Shown: positions 7,696 through 15,812 of the stretch, piece by piece
How the letters are laid out: each line of letters starts with the position of its first letter
How positions within the stretch are numbered: position 1 is the first letter of the stretch
From: a bacterium
GTDB taxonomy: Bacteria > Sysuimicrobiota > Sysuimicrobiia > Sysuimicrobiales > Segetimicrobiaceae
Length of the DNA stretch: 46,831 nt
Reading direction: 5' to 3'
Assembly: GCA_035945995.1 (NCBI GenBank)
Contig: DASYZR010000086.1
Span: forward strand, 1 to 46,831
The notes under the pieces: generated by a model
What the model was told of the DNA's origin: nothing
The model's input: only the letters and a program-made list of their open reading frames with translations
Database searches by the model: none
Program-made: the position numbers and the translations under genes

Positions 7696-8903
7696 GAGAT
7701 GCTGGGCTCGAGCACCGCTTCCTGCATTTGCGGTAGCTGCACCAGAAACGCCGCGCCGGGCGCGTCCTGCCTGACGCAGGTGATCGACCCTCCGTGGTCC
7801 TTGAGGATCCCGTACGTGATTGCGAGGCCGAGGCCGGTCCCCTTCCCCACCCCTTTGGTCGTGAAGAACGGATCGAAAATGCGCCGCTCGAGGCCGGGGA
7901 GGATCCCGGGGCCGGTGTCGCGCACGAGGACGTCGGCCCACCCCGGCCGGGCCGTGCTGCGGATCTCGATGCGCCGGTCGCCCGCCGCCTCGGCCAGCGC
8001 GTCGCGCGCGTTGGTCAGCAGGTTGATGAACACCTGCTCCAGCTGGATCGGGCTCGCGGCCACGATCATGTCCTCGGTCGAGAGGTCGAGCGCGACGTCG
8101 ATGTCGCGGAGGCGCAACTGCTCCTGCATGAGCGACAGCGCGTGCAGCACGACGTCGTTGATCGAGACCGGCTCGCGGCCGACCGGCGCGGTCCGGCCGA
8201 ACGTCCGCAGGTGCGAGATGATCTCCGTCGCCTTCCGGACCTGCCCCATCGCGCGATCCAGATCCGTCACGATCCGATCCAGGTCGAGGTCCTGCTCTGC
8301 CCGGCGGATGCGGATCTGGTCCAACACGTTGCCGATGAACAGACCGATGTTGTTGAGGGGGTTGTTGAGCTCGTGCGCCACGCCCGTGGTGAGCTCGCCG
8401 AGCGTGGCCAGTTTGCCGGCCTGCACGAGCTGTTCCTGCTTGTCGCGCAGATCCTGCTCGCGGCGCTGCATTTCGAGCGAGATCTCGTGCAGATCGCTCA
8501 TGATGTGGATCATCGCGCGGCGCGCCTGGCCGAGCCGCAGATTGGAGCGGTGTGAGTCCTGCAGGATGTGCAGCAGCGCGCGCCGCGAATTGTCGAGCCG
8601 CTCCGTCTGATGCGCCAGGCGCCGCCGGTCCTGCTCGTAGTCGACGAGAATGTGCAGCATGGCCTTGCGCTGGTTGCCCAGCCGCCGGTTCACGTCGCGC
8701 AGGTCGGCCATGATGTGGAGCATCGCGCGGCGCTGCTCGTCGCGCTGGCGCAGCCGCGACTCCAGTTCGGCGATGCGGGCGCGCAGCCGGGCGTGCTCGG
8801 CCGGCCGGCCCTCCTCGTCCGCGGCGTGGTCCGCGAACCGCGGCGGTGCGGGCTCCCCTACTGCTGCGATTCGCCCCGCAGCCGCTCGACCTCGCTCTGC
8901 CAC
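7692..8903 (-). CDS. Soluble histidine kinase with four-fold His-containing coiled-coil repeat
   Basis: A 403-residue kinase. The C-terminal half is a standard HisKA-HATPase pair: phospho-acceptor H177 in GVAHELNNPL, N-box NLLTNARDAL (~294-303), DTGPGI (329-334), FDPFFTTK and GTGLGLAI. There is no membrane helix or PAS domain. The N-terminal half (~40-160) is a long coiled coil with four copies of R-R/K-A-M/L-L/I-H-I-M/L, their histidines at 63, 84, 112 and 133, i.e. 21, 28 and 21 residues apart, all multiples of seven. The GTG at 8903 is preceded by AGAGGTGGAG and lies inside the PAS gene (46-base overlap); no better start is in frame. It probably phosphorylates the receiver encoded next and takes input from the PAS protein. 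Confidence 0.92.
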   Translation of the reverse strand: MAERGRAAAGRIAAVGEPAPPRFADHAADEEGRPAEHARLRARIAELESRLRQRDEQRRAMLHIMADLRDVNRRLGNQRKAMLHILVDYEQDRRRLAHQTERLDNSRRALLHILQDSHRSNLRLGQARRAMIHIMSDLHEISLEMQRREQDLRDKQEQLVQAGKLATLGELTTGVAHELNNPLNNIGLFIGNVLDQIRIRRAEQDLDLDRIVTDLDRAMGQVRKATEIISHLRTFGRTAPVGREPVSINDVVLHALSLMQEQLRLRDIDVALDLSTEDMIVAASPIQLEQVFINLLTNARDALAEAAGDRRIEIRSTARPGWADVLVRDTGPGILPGLERRIFDPFFTTKGVGKGTGLGLAITYGILKDHGGSITCVRQDAPGAAFLVQLPQMQEAVLEPSIS

Positions 8904-10180
8904 CGCTCCACCTCTTTTTCGAGGGCGATCATCTTGATTTCGCGGCCGACCACGACCTCCTCGAACTTCTCGAGTTCGAGGATCTTCTCTTGAAGCTCGA
9001 GCTTCGACTTCTCGAGGTCGCGGACGACGCGCTCGTAGGCGCGCATGTCGCGAAGGATGCCGATGACGCCGATGACCTTGCCGTCGGAGTCGCGGAGCGC
9101 CGAGGCGTTGAGGCCGGTGGGGATGACTTCGCCGGTGGCCGCCCGCGGGTTGAGGCGGACGTTGCGGATGACGCCGCGCTCGACGACTTCGCGCAGCGCG
9201 GCGAGGAACTCACGGGTCTCCTGCGGCGAGATGAACCGGGACAGCGATTGCTCGATCACCTCGTCGCGGCGGAACCCGAGCACTTCCGACACCGCGTCGT
9301 TGGTGTGAAGGATCTTGCCTTCGAGGTCGGAGACGAACACGGGGTCCGGGGCGTTCTTGATGAGGCTCTCCGCGTAGGCGCGGGCCTTGTCGAGCTCGCG
9401 CATGTCCCGGAGGATGCCGATCGCGCCGATCGCCTTGCCGTCGGAGTCGCGGAGCGCCGAGGCGTTGAGCGTCGTCGGGATCCCCTCGCCGGTGGCGCTG
9501 CGCGGGTTGAGGCGGACGTTGCGGATGACGCCGCGCTCGACGACTTCGCGCAGCGCGGCGAGGAACTCGCGGGTCTCCTCGGGGGAGATGAACCGCGAGA
9601 GCGACTGCTCGATGACTTCGTCGCGGCGGAACCCGAGGAGCTGCGACACGGCGTCGTTGGACTCGATGATCTTGCCTTCGAGGTCGGAGACGAACACGGG
9701 GTCCGGCGCGTTCTTGATGAGGGCTTCCGCATAGGCGCGGGCTTTGCCGATTTCGCGCATGTCCCGGAGGATGCCGATCGCGCCGATCACTTTGCCGTCG
9801 GCGTCCCGGAGGGCGGACGCGTTGAGCGCCGTCGGAATGATCTCCGCGGTCGCACTCTTGGGGTTGAGGCGGACGTTGCGGGTGACGCCGCGCTCGACGA
9901 CTTCGCGCAGCGCGGCGAGGAACTCGCGGGTCTCCTCGGGGGAGATGAACCGCGAGAGCGACTGCTCGATCACCTCGTCCTGACGGAAGCCAAGCAGTTC
10001 CGAAACCGCGTCGTTGGCCTGGAGGATGCGGCCCTCCAGGTCGGAGACGAACACCGGATCGGGCGCGTTCGCGATAATGATGTTGGCGTCGAGAATGCCC
10101 CCCACCCTCGCACCGTCAAGCCGGTCGTGCGCGACACGCGTGCTCTGCAAGACGTCTGTGGATTGCCGTTTCCGTTCCAC
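8858..10180 (-). CDS. Triple-PAS sensor protein without kinase domain
   Basis: About 440 residues: a short N-terminus, three consecutive PAS domains and a C-terminal coiled coil (last ~55 residues, rich in Glu, Lys, Leu). Each PAS copy begins NAPDPVFVSDLEG, carries NDAVS, GFRxDEVIEQSL and a second block ending DGKxIGxIGILRDM; the copies start 119 residues apart and differ at only about 11-13 of 105 positions. There is no transmembrane segment, kinase, GGDEF or output domain. The GTG at 10180 is chosen because GGAG lies 5 bases upstream; a GTG at 10186 is too close to that site. The end overlaps the kinase start by 46 bases, so the coiled coils of the two proteins may pair to form a split sensor kinase. 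Ligand unknown. Confidence 0.88.
   Translation of the reverse strand: MERKRQSTDVLQSTRVAHDRLDGARVGGILDANIIIANAPDPVFVSDLEGRILQANDAVSELLGFRQDEVIEQSLSRFISPEETREFLAALREVVERGVTRNVRLNPKSATAEIIPTALNASALRDADGKVIGAIGILRDMREIGKARAYAEALIKNAPDPVFVSDLEGKIIESNDAVSQLLGFRRDEVIEQSLSRFISPEETREFLAALREVVERGVIRNVRLNPRSATGEGIPTTLNASALRDSDGKAIGAIGILRDMRELDKARAYAESLIKNAPDPVFVSDLEGKILHTNDAVSEVLGFRRDEVIEQSLSRFISPQETREFLAALREVVERGVIRNVRLNPRAATGEVIPTGLNASALRDSDGKVIGVIGILRDMRAYERVVRDLEKSKLELQEKILELEKFEEVVVGREIKMIALEKEVERWQSEVERLRGESQQ
9038..10069 (-). repeat. Three tandem 357-bp PAS-coding repeats
   Basis: DNA units at 9713-10069, 9356-9712 and about 9038-9355 encode the three PAS copies. Long stretches are the same base for base between units, for instance the segment coding for SRFISP to VVERG. 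The third unit is shorter because its final linker diverges into the coiled coil. Such similarity implies recent triplication or ongoing gene conversion, and makes copy number prone to change by recombination. Confidence 0.9.
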
Positions 10181-10530
10181 AGCCACTCCCCCCGATCGGA
10201 TGCGGTAAACGTTCCGCGTTCGCGGCTCTCAAAAGCCCCTAATGTGAAAATCTCCCCCTGCGCGACCTCGTTCAAACGTGAATAATGCAGGCGCCGCACC
10301 ATGTCTGACGATCGGCGGCTCGTTATACGATCAAGTGTTCGGTAACGGGCGGCCAACAGCGGGAAGGCTCGGGTCGTGACCGCTGGAGCACCCGATCGCT
10401 CGCTACGCCGCCCGGCCGGCGCGTTCGCGCGCCGCAGGACCGCTCTTTCCTGTGGGCGAACGACCTCCGGGCCGCGCCTCACGGTGACGCGGCCCAAGCC
10501 GCCCGCCCGGGCGCCTCGGGGTGACGATCG
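10181..10530. other. Intergenic region between divergent PAS and M24 genes
   Basis: This 350-base gap separates the divergent signalling operon (minus) and the M24 peptidase gene (plus), so both promoters should lie here. A TATAAC-like -10 on the minus strand (plus positions 10322-10327) has no good -35, and I see no convincing promoter, hairpin or small ORF. Short open frames over the right half lack ribosome binding sites. Confidence 0.4.
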
Positions 10531-11712
10531 ATGCTGCCATTTGACGGCGAACGGCTCGCCCGCCTGGCCCGCGGGCAGCACGTCGACGTGGTGCTGGCCA
10601 GCACGCGGCACAACGTCCGCTACCTCACCGGCGGGTACTACGTGTCGTTTTTTGCCCGCGCGGCCCGGTTCGGCGGGGGCCGGTATCTCTCGTTCGTGGC
10701 GCTGCCGGTCGCCCGGCCGGCGGGCGCGTTCTACGTGGGGCGCCGGGATGAGGTGTTCGACGAGCAGCACTACATCGACGCGTTCGGGCCGTTCTGGATC
10801 GCGGAACGGCACTGGGTGCCGCGCGGTCCGAGCATGTCGGAAGATGCGGCGACCGTGGCCGCCCGCGCGCTGCGCGCGGGCGGCCACGGAGCGGCGACTA
10901 TTGCGATCGAGTCCTCGTTTCTGCCGGCCGACGCGTACGAGGCGCTGCGCCGCGAGTTGCCCGAGGCCACTTTCGTGAACGCCGCGCCGCTGCTCGGGGA
11001 ACTGCGGGCCATCAAGCAGCCGCGCGAGCTCGAGCGGCTGCGCGAGGTCCACCGCCTGACGGCCGAGACCATCCGGCAGGTCTTCCGCGACGGCGCCGCC
11101 GCCGATACGACGCGGGAAATCTCGGGCAGGATCGAGCGGTACCTCGGCGCGCGCGGCGGCGTGTTCCTGTACGCGCTCATCAACGTCGGTCCGGGCCTCC
11201 TCCGGGCGGCGTCGTCCCAGACGTGGGGCGAACGCCGTCCGATGCATCTCGACGTCGGCGTCGAGCTCGACGAGTACGTCGCGGACATCGCCCGGATGGG
11301 CTCCATCGGCGCGCCGCCGGCCGAAGCGGCGGCGCTGTTCGACCTGTGCGTCGCGGCGCAGACCCGCGCGCGCGCCATTGTCGGGCCGGGCGCGTCCTGC
11401 GGCGATCTGTGGCGCGCCGGGACGGAGGCCGTCACGGCGGGCCCCGGCGCGGAGTACGGCCGGTTCCTCGCGCACGGCCTGGGGATGGTGAGCCACGAGC
11501 CTCCGGTCGTCGCCCGCGACAGCCCGCGGCGGCTCGAGCCCGGCATGGTCCTCTCGATTGAGACGGAGGTTCGTCACCCCGACGTCGGGCACATCAAGAT
11601 CGAAGACAGCGTGGTCGTCACCCCGGGGGGCTGCGAGGGACTCGGCGACGTCGACCGGGAGTGGTGCGTCGTGCCGCCGGGCCGGCCGGGTAGGACGCCT
11701 TCCGCGCCGTAG
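10531..11712 (+). CDS. M24-family metallopeptidase (Xaa-Pro aminopeptidase/creatinase-like)
   Basis: A 393-residue protein with the two-domain M24 layout: an N-terminal creatinase-like domain (~1-165) and a pita-bread catalytic domain (~170-380). The five dimetal ligands are visible: D241 (HLDVGVE), D252 (VADIAR), H315 (LAHGLGMVSHEP, with second-shell H322), E344 (SIETE) and E358 (KIEDSV). It is expected to remove N-terminal residues from Xaa-Pro peptides or to cleave a related C-N bond. No signal peptide, so cytoplasmic. The ATG at 10531 has GGGGTGA 6 bases upstream. The class III aminotransferase follows 54 bases later on the same strand, and the two may be cotranscribed for amino-compound catabolism. 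Confidence 0.88.
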   Translation: MLPFDGERLARLARGQHVDVVLASTRHNVRYLTGGYYVSFFARAARFGGGRYLSFVALPVARPAGAFYVGRRDEVFDEQHYIDAFGPFWIAERHWVPRGPSMSEDAATVAARALRAGGHGAATIAIESSFLPADAYEALRRELPEATFVNAAPLLGELRAIKQPRELERLREVHRLTAETIRQVFRDGAAADTTREISGRIERYLGARGGVFLYALINVGPGLLRAASSQTWGERRPMHLDVGVELDEYVADIARMGSIGAPPAEAAALFDLCVAAQTRARAIVGPGASCGDLWRAGTEAVTAGPGAEYGRFLAHGLGMVSHEPPVVARDSPRRLEPGMVLSIETEVRHPDVGHIKIEDSVVVTPGGCEGLGDVDREWCVVPPGRPGRTPSAP

Positions 11713-11766
11713 AGAACTGTACCGGGGCCGGCGCCGCGCCATCGGGAGCCGGCGGAGGGAGCCCGC

Positions 11767-13116
11767 ATGGCCGCCACCAGGGAGTTGCTCGCGCACGATC
11801 AGCGCCACCTGATCCACCCGCTTCACCATCCGAGCGACCATCAGGACCCCCTGCTCCTTGTCGAGGGCCGCGGCGCGATCCTCAAAGACGCGGACGGCCG
11901 CGAGTACATCGACGGGCTCGCGGGGCTCTGGAACGTCAACGTCGGCCACGGGCGGGCGGAACTGGCGGAGGCCGCGGCGGAGCAGATGCGCCGGCTGGCG
12001 TTCAATTCGAGCTACGCCGGGGCGTCCAATATCCCGTCGATCCGCCTTGCCGAGCGGCTCGTCCACCTCGCCTACCCCAGCACCTCCGGCGTGTACTTCA
12101 CGACGGGCGGGGCGGAATCGAACGAGTCGGCATTCAAGACGGCACGCTACTACTGGAAGGTGCGCGGCCAGCCCGACAAGGTGAAGATCATTTCACGCGT
12201 GCACGGCTACCACGGCGTCACGATGGCGGCGATGAGCGCGACCGGCATGGCCGTCTTCCACAAGATGTTCGGGCCGCTCGTCCCGAACTTTGTCCACATC
12301 CCGGCCCCGTATGCCTATCGCTGGCCCGGGGGCGGCGACGTCGCGGTCGAGGCCGCCGATGCGCTGGAACAGGCGATTCTGCGGGAGGGACCGGAGACCG
12401 TCGCGGCGTTCCTGGCGGAGCCCGTCCTGGGCGCCGGCGGTGTGATCCCCCCGCCGGCGGGCTACTTCCCGCGCATCCGGGCGATCTGCGACAAGTACGA
12501 CGTGCTGTTCATCTCCGACGAAGTCATCACCGGGTTCGGGCGCACCGGCCGTTGGTTCGCGCTCGGTCACTGGGGCGTGCAGCCCGACATCGTGTCCTTC
12601 GCGAAGGGCGTGACGAGTGCGTACCTGCCCCTCGGCGGCATCCTGCTCTCGGACCGCGTTCACGGGACGATGCTCGAAGCGCCGCCGGACAGGAAGTACA
12701 TGCACGCGGCGACCTATTCCGGTCATCCGGTGTGCTGTGCGGTCGGCCTCGCGAACGTCGACATCATCGAGCGCGAGGGACTGGTGGAACGCGCCGGCGC
12801 GATCGGGCGGCGACTGCTTGCCGGCCTCGAGACGCTGCGGGAGGTCCCGGCGGTCGGCGACGTGCGCGGGCTGGGTCTCATGTGCGCGGTCGAACTCGTC
12901 GAGGATCGGGCGACGAAGAAGCCGGCGATCGGTCTCGGCGGGCGCGTGGTGCGCGAAGCGCGGTCGCGGGGGCTGATCACAAGGATCCGGGGCGGGTCCG
13001 CCGACCCGGCGGTCGGGGACACGATCTGTCTTGCGCCTCCGCTCATGACGCCGGAGGAGACGATCGATCGGATCCCGGTGATTCTCAGGGAGTCATTGAC
13101 GGCCGCGTTGCGCTGA
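11767..13116 (+). CDS. Class III pyridoxal-phosphate aminotransferase (omega-aminotransferase type)
   Basis: A 449-residue enzyme with all class III hallmarks: FTTGGAESNESA (cofactor phosphate binding), HGYHG (~146-150), ISDEVITGFGRTG with D251 contacting the pyridine nitrogen, and K280 in SFAKGVTSAYLPLGG forming the Schiff base. The closest general type is the beta-alanine/taurine/putrescine-pyruvate transaminase group; the substrate cannot be fixed. Its 450-residue length is normal. The ATG at 11767 has GGAGGGAG 7 bases upstream. The 3' end overlaps the converging zinc-ribbon gene by 24 bases. Position after the M24 peptidase suggests use of small amino compounds. Confidence 0.92.
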   Translation: MAATRELLAHDQRHLIHPLHHPSDHQDPLLLVEGRGAILKDADGREYIDGLAGLWNVNVGHGRAELAEAAAEQMRRLAFNSSYAGASNIPSIRLAERLVHLAYPSTSGVYFTTGGAESNESAFKTARYYWKVRGQPDKVKIISRVHGYHGVTMAAMSATGMAVFHKMFGPLVPNFVHIPAPYAYRWPGGGDVAVEAADALEQAILREGPETVAAFLAEPVLGAGGVIPPPAGYFPRIRAICDKYDVLFISDEVITGFGRTGRWFALGHWGVQPDIVSFAKGVTSAYLPLGGILLSDRVHGTMLEAPPDRKYMHAATYSGHPVCCAVGLANVDIIEREGLVERAGAIGRRLLAGLETLREVPAVGDVRGLGLMCAVELVEDRATKKPAIGLGGRVVREARSRGLITRIRGGSADPAVGDTICLAPPLMTPEETIDRIPVILRESLTAALR

Positions 13117-13395
13117 CCGGCCGGGCCGCCCCGACTCCCGGCTCGGGGCGGCCTCGTCCCCGAGACGTCCCGGACGTTTCTCGCGCGTCGGGCCCTGCGT
13201 GCGGCCCGTGTATTCGTGCCATGCCATCCGCGCGGAGGGTGGGAGCTTGGCGTAATCCTCCGGGCACAGCAAGATCCGGCGGAGCGGCGCGTCCGTGCGC
13301 CCGCTGGTGATGTCGCCTTCGAGCCGGGCAACCCAGCCCTTCGCCCCGGGCGTGTACGGCCGGCCGCACTTCGAGCAGAGTTCCGTTGTGGCCAT
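13093..13395 (-). CDS. Small zinc-ribbon-like protein
   Basis: A 100-residue protein with C7-x2-C10 near the N-terminus (LCSKCGRPYTPGAKGW) and a third Cys at 44 (ILLCPEDYAKLPP), suggesting a small treble-clef or incomplete zinc-binding site. The C-terminal third is Arg/Gly/Pro-rich and probably disordered. The ATG at 13395 has GGGGAGGGG 3-4 bases upstream, a strong site that fixes the start. It is divergent from the recombinase gene and its end overlaps the aminotransferase end by 24 bases. Function unknown; nucleic-acid binding is a guess from the basic tail. Confidence 0.75.
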   Translation of the reverse strand: MATTELCSKCGRPYTPGAKGWVARLEGDITSGRTDAPLRRILLCPEDYAKLPPSARMAWHEYTGRTQGPTREKRPGRLGDEAAPSRESGRPGRSAQRGRQ

Positions 13396-13539
13396 GCTCC
13401 CCTCCCCTGATGCGTGGCGCCGCGTCGAAGACGGTGCCCTGTCCCGGTTTTGGTCCCGCTCGGGACAAATCCTCCGCCGCGCGGCGGCGCTGGGGCGTAC
13501 GCGGCCGGTTCGCGCGGACAGTACAGGAGAAGGCCCGCG

Positions 13540-14508
13540 GTGCTGCGAACCCCCGACCACATGGCAGCGCGCCGGCGGCGCAGGTCGCCCGTTCCGTCGA
13601 CCCATCCGCTCCTCCTGGAGTGGTGGACCGATCTCGAGGGAGCCGGCCGCTCGGTCAACACGCGGCTCGCATATGTCAGGGACGTCACCGACTTCGCCGC
13701 GTACATGAACGGCAACCTCGCCGACGCCCGGCCCGACGATCTCTGGCAATTCACCCGCCGAATGACCGAAGCCGGACTGTCGGTCGCGACGCGCGCCCGA
13801 CGGATCACGGCGCTGCGGCAGTTCTACGAGTGGCTCCGGCACCGCCAGCAGCGCCCCTTTTCCGCGGCGCTGGATCTTCGGCCGCCGCGGCGCGCGCGGC
13901 GTGTCCACCGGTGGTGGACTGAAGAGCAGGTGGCGCGTTTCCGCGCGGCGTTCGAGGGCGACCGCCCGCGCGTGCTGCGCGATCGGGCGATGGCGGAGCT
14001 CGGGCTCATGGGCCTGCGGGTCGGGGAAGTGATCCGGCTCGACATTGAGCGCGTGATCGCGCTGTCCGATCCCGACCGCGCCGCGATCGTCGTCTGGCGC
14101 AAGGGCGGCAAAGAGCAGGTGCTGCCCCTCGCCGCGGATGCGCGCGCCGCGCTGGCACGGTGGCTGGCCGCCCGCCCGACCGTGCCGACCACCGCGCTGT
14201 TCTTCCGGATGCCCTTTCAACACCGGCGGCCTCGACTGCACTACGCGAGCGTGGAGAAGATCTTCAAGCAGTACGCGGCGCGGGCGCGGGTCCCGATTCC
14301 CGAGGGCATCGCCTTTCACCACCTCCGCCACACCGCCGGCCAGCAGATGGCCAACGTCGGGCTCGGCATCGAGGAGGCGCAGCGGCTGCTCGGACACGAA
14401 AGCCCGGTGACGACGCAGGTCTACTACGAGGTCTCGGACGCCAGGCTGCGTCAGGCCGTGCGCCGGCTGCGGTACGGGACGCCGGCCGGGCGCACCAAAG
14501 GAGGCTGA
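13540..14508 (+). CDS. Tyrosine recombinase/integrase (XerC/D-like)
   Basis: About 322 residues: an N-terminal SAM-like core-binding domain (~22-105, with WWTDLEGAGRSVNTRLAY) and a catalytic domain. The active-site set is complete: R160 in LMGLRVGEV, K188 in WRKGGKE, H260-x-x-R263 in FHHLRHTAG, H286 in LLGHESP and the nucleophilic Tyr at 295 or 296 in QVYYE. It is probably a site-specific strand exchange enzyme. The GTG at 13540 follows GGAGAAGG, while ATG 13561 lacks a clear site; either may be used. No tRNA, attachment repeat or phage gene is nearby, so it is not clearly an element integrase, and it lies only 4 bases before a metabolic gene. Confidence 0.87.
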   Translation: MLRTPDHMAARRRRRSPVPSTHPLLLEWWTDLEGAGRSVNTRLAYVRDVTDFAAYMNGNLADARPDDLWQFTRRMTEAGLSVATRARRITALRQFYEWLRHRQQRPFSAALDLRPPRRARRVHRWWTEEQVARFRAAFEGDRPRVLRDRAMAELGLMGLRVGEVIRLDIERVIALSDPDRAAIVVWRKGGKEQVLPLAADARAALARWLAARPTVPTTALFFRMPFQHRRPRLHYASVEKIFKQYAARARVPIPEGIAFHHLRHTAGQQMANVGLGIEEAQRLLGHESPVTTQVYYEVSDARLRQAVRRLRYGTPAGRTKGG

Positions 14509-14512
14509 TCCG

Positions 14513-15718
14513 ATGAGCTCCGGCTCGGCCGGTCTCGACACGAAGGCGCTCAAGACCCGGGCGCTGGCCGCCCTCGACGCGGTGGCGGTGGAGGCCCGGG
14601 AGCTCGCGCTGCGCATCCACGCGCATCCCGAGGTCGGGTTCGAGGAGCGCCAGGCCGCCGCCTGGGTGAGCGAGGCGCTCGAGCGCCACGGCTATGCCGT
14701 GGAGCGCGGCGTCGCCGACATCGAGACCGCGATCGTCGCGCGCGCGGAGGGACGGCGCCCCGGTGCGACGGTCGGGTTGATCGCCGAGTACGACGCGCTC
14801 GCGGGCCTCGGCCACGCCTGCGGACACAATCTGATGGCGGCGGGAATGCTGGCCGCCGCCGCCGCGCTGCGGACGGTGCTGCCGGAGCTCCCCGGCGCCG
14901 TCGTCTACTACGGCACGCCGGCGGAGGAAGGCGGCGGTGGCAAGATCCTCATGCTCGAACGCGGGGCGTTTGCCGGCCTCGACGTGGCGCTCCAGTACCA
15001 CGCGGGCGACGACGTCTCCGTGGCGACCGGCTGCCTCGCCGTTCAGGGGGTCGAGGTCGCGTTCACCGGGAGGCCCGCCCACGCGGCGGCCGGGCCGTGG
15101 AACGGCGTCAACGCCCTCGACGCGGTGATCCTCACCTTCAACGGCATCGGCGCGCTCCGGCAGCAGTTGCGGTCCGACGCCCGCGTGCACGGCATCATCA
15201 CGGACGGCGGGCAGGCGGTCAACATTATTCCCGAACGCGCCGCGGCCAGTTTCGGCGTGCGGGCCCGGGACGGCGAGTACGTCCGGTATCTCGCGGGCCG
15301 CGTCGAGGCCTGCGCGCGCGCGGCGGCCGAGGCGACCGGGGCGCGTGTCGAGACCGCGCGCGGGATGTTCTTTGATGCGTTCCGCTACGTCCCGTCGCTC
15401 GCCGGCGTCGTGCGCGACAACGCGGCGGCCCTCGGCTTCGAGATGCAGGAACGGTTCGTGGGGGCCTCGACGGACCTCGGCAACCTGAGCCAGGCTGTGC
15501 CGACGGTCAGCTATACGCTGCCGACATGTCCCCCCGGGGTCGGCATGCATACGCGCGAGGCGCTCGAGGCCGGGAAGGCCGAGATCGGGCTCGCCGGGAT
15601 GCTCAACGACGCCAAAGTCATGGTGATGTCGGCCATCGATCTGCTCGCCTCGCCGAGCGTGCTCGAGACGATCCGGGTCGACTTTCAGGGGAACTCCGCG
15701 GCCCCCCCGCGCGCTTAA
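14513..15718 (+). CDS. M20-family amidohydrolase (AbgB/M20D type)
   Basis: A 401-residue zinc/manganese amidohydrolase. Metal-binding and catalytic elements: C103 and H105 in GLGHACGHN, E138/E139 in TPAEEGGGG, H163 in LQYHAGDD and a C-terminal His in VGMHTREA. The 'AEYDALAGLGHACGHN' start places it with aminobenzoyl-glutamate and N-acyl amino acid hydrolases. The dimerisation insert spans ~175-290. It should cleave an amide bond of an N-acylated amino acid or related compound in the cytoplasm. The ATG at 14513 has AAAGGAGG 8 bases upstream, inside the recombinase end. Its coupling to the recombinase gene is unusual. Confidence 0.9.
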   Translation: MSSGSAGLDTKALKTRALAALDAVAVEARELALRIHAHPEVGFEERQAAAWVSEALERHGYAVERGVADIETAIVARAEGRRPGATVGLIAEYDALAGLGHACGHNLMAAGMLAAAAALRTVLPELPGAVVYYGTPAEEGGGGKILMLERGAFAGLDVALQYHAGDDVSVATGCLAVQGVEVAFTGRPAHAAAGPWNGVNALDAVILTFNGIGALRQQLRSDARVHGIITDGGQAVNIIPERAAASFGVRARDGEYVRYLAGRVEACARAAAEATGARVETARGMFFDAFRYVPSLAGVVRDNAAALGFEMQERFVGASTDLGNLSQAVPTVSYTLPTCPPGVGMHTREALEAGKAEIGLAGMLNDAKVMVMSAIDLLASPSVLETIRVDFQGNSAAPPRA

Positions 15719-15812
15719 GGAGGAAGCCGCGTTGTAGGCCGCCGGGACACAGGCGGGACGAAGCCCGACGCCCGGGCCGGCACCGCGGATTCGCTTGGGG
15801 GAGGTTTGACGC

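Noticed and set aside
5737-8610. Plus-strand open frame of 957 codons opposite the signalling operon
   Set aside because: It is antisense to intact PP2C and kinase domains with good starts; long antisense frames are common at this GC content.
9038-10069. Regular repeats that might suggest a CRISPR array
   Set aside because: The unit is 357 bases, coding and in frame, encoding PAS domains; there are no short repeats with unique spacers and no cas genes in the window.
9970-12066. Long minus-strand open frame (698 codons) across the M24 and aminotransferase genes
   Set aside because: It lies antisense to clear M24 and aminotransferase genes, has low-complexity Arg/Pro/Gly content and is a GC-rich shadow frame.
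13093-15718. Integrated mobile island around the recombinase
   Set aside because: No tRNA, direct-repeat attachment sites, phage or conjugation genes were found, and neighbouring genes look chromosomal.
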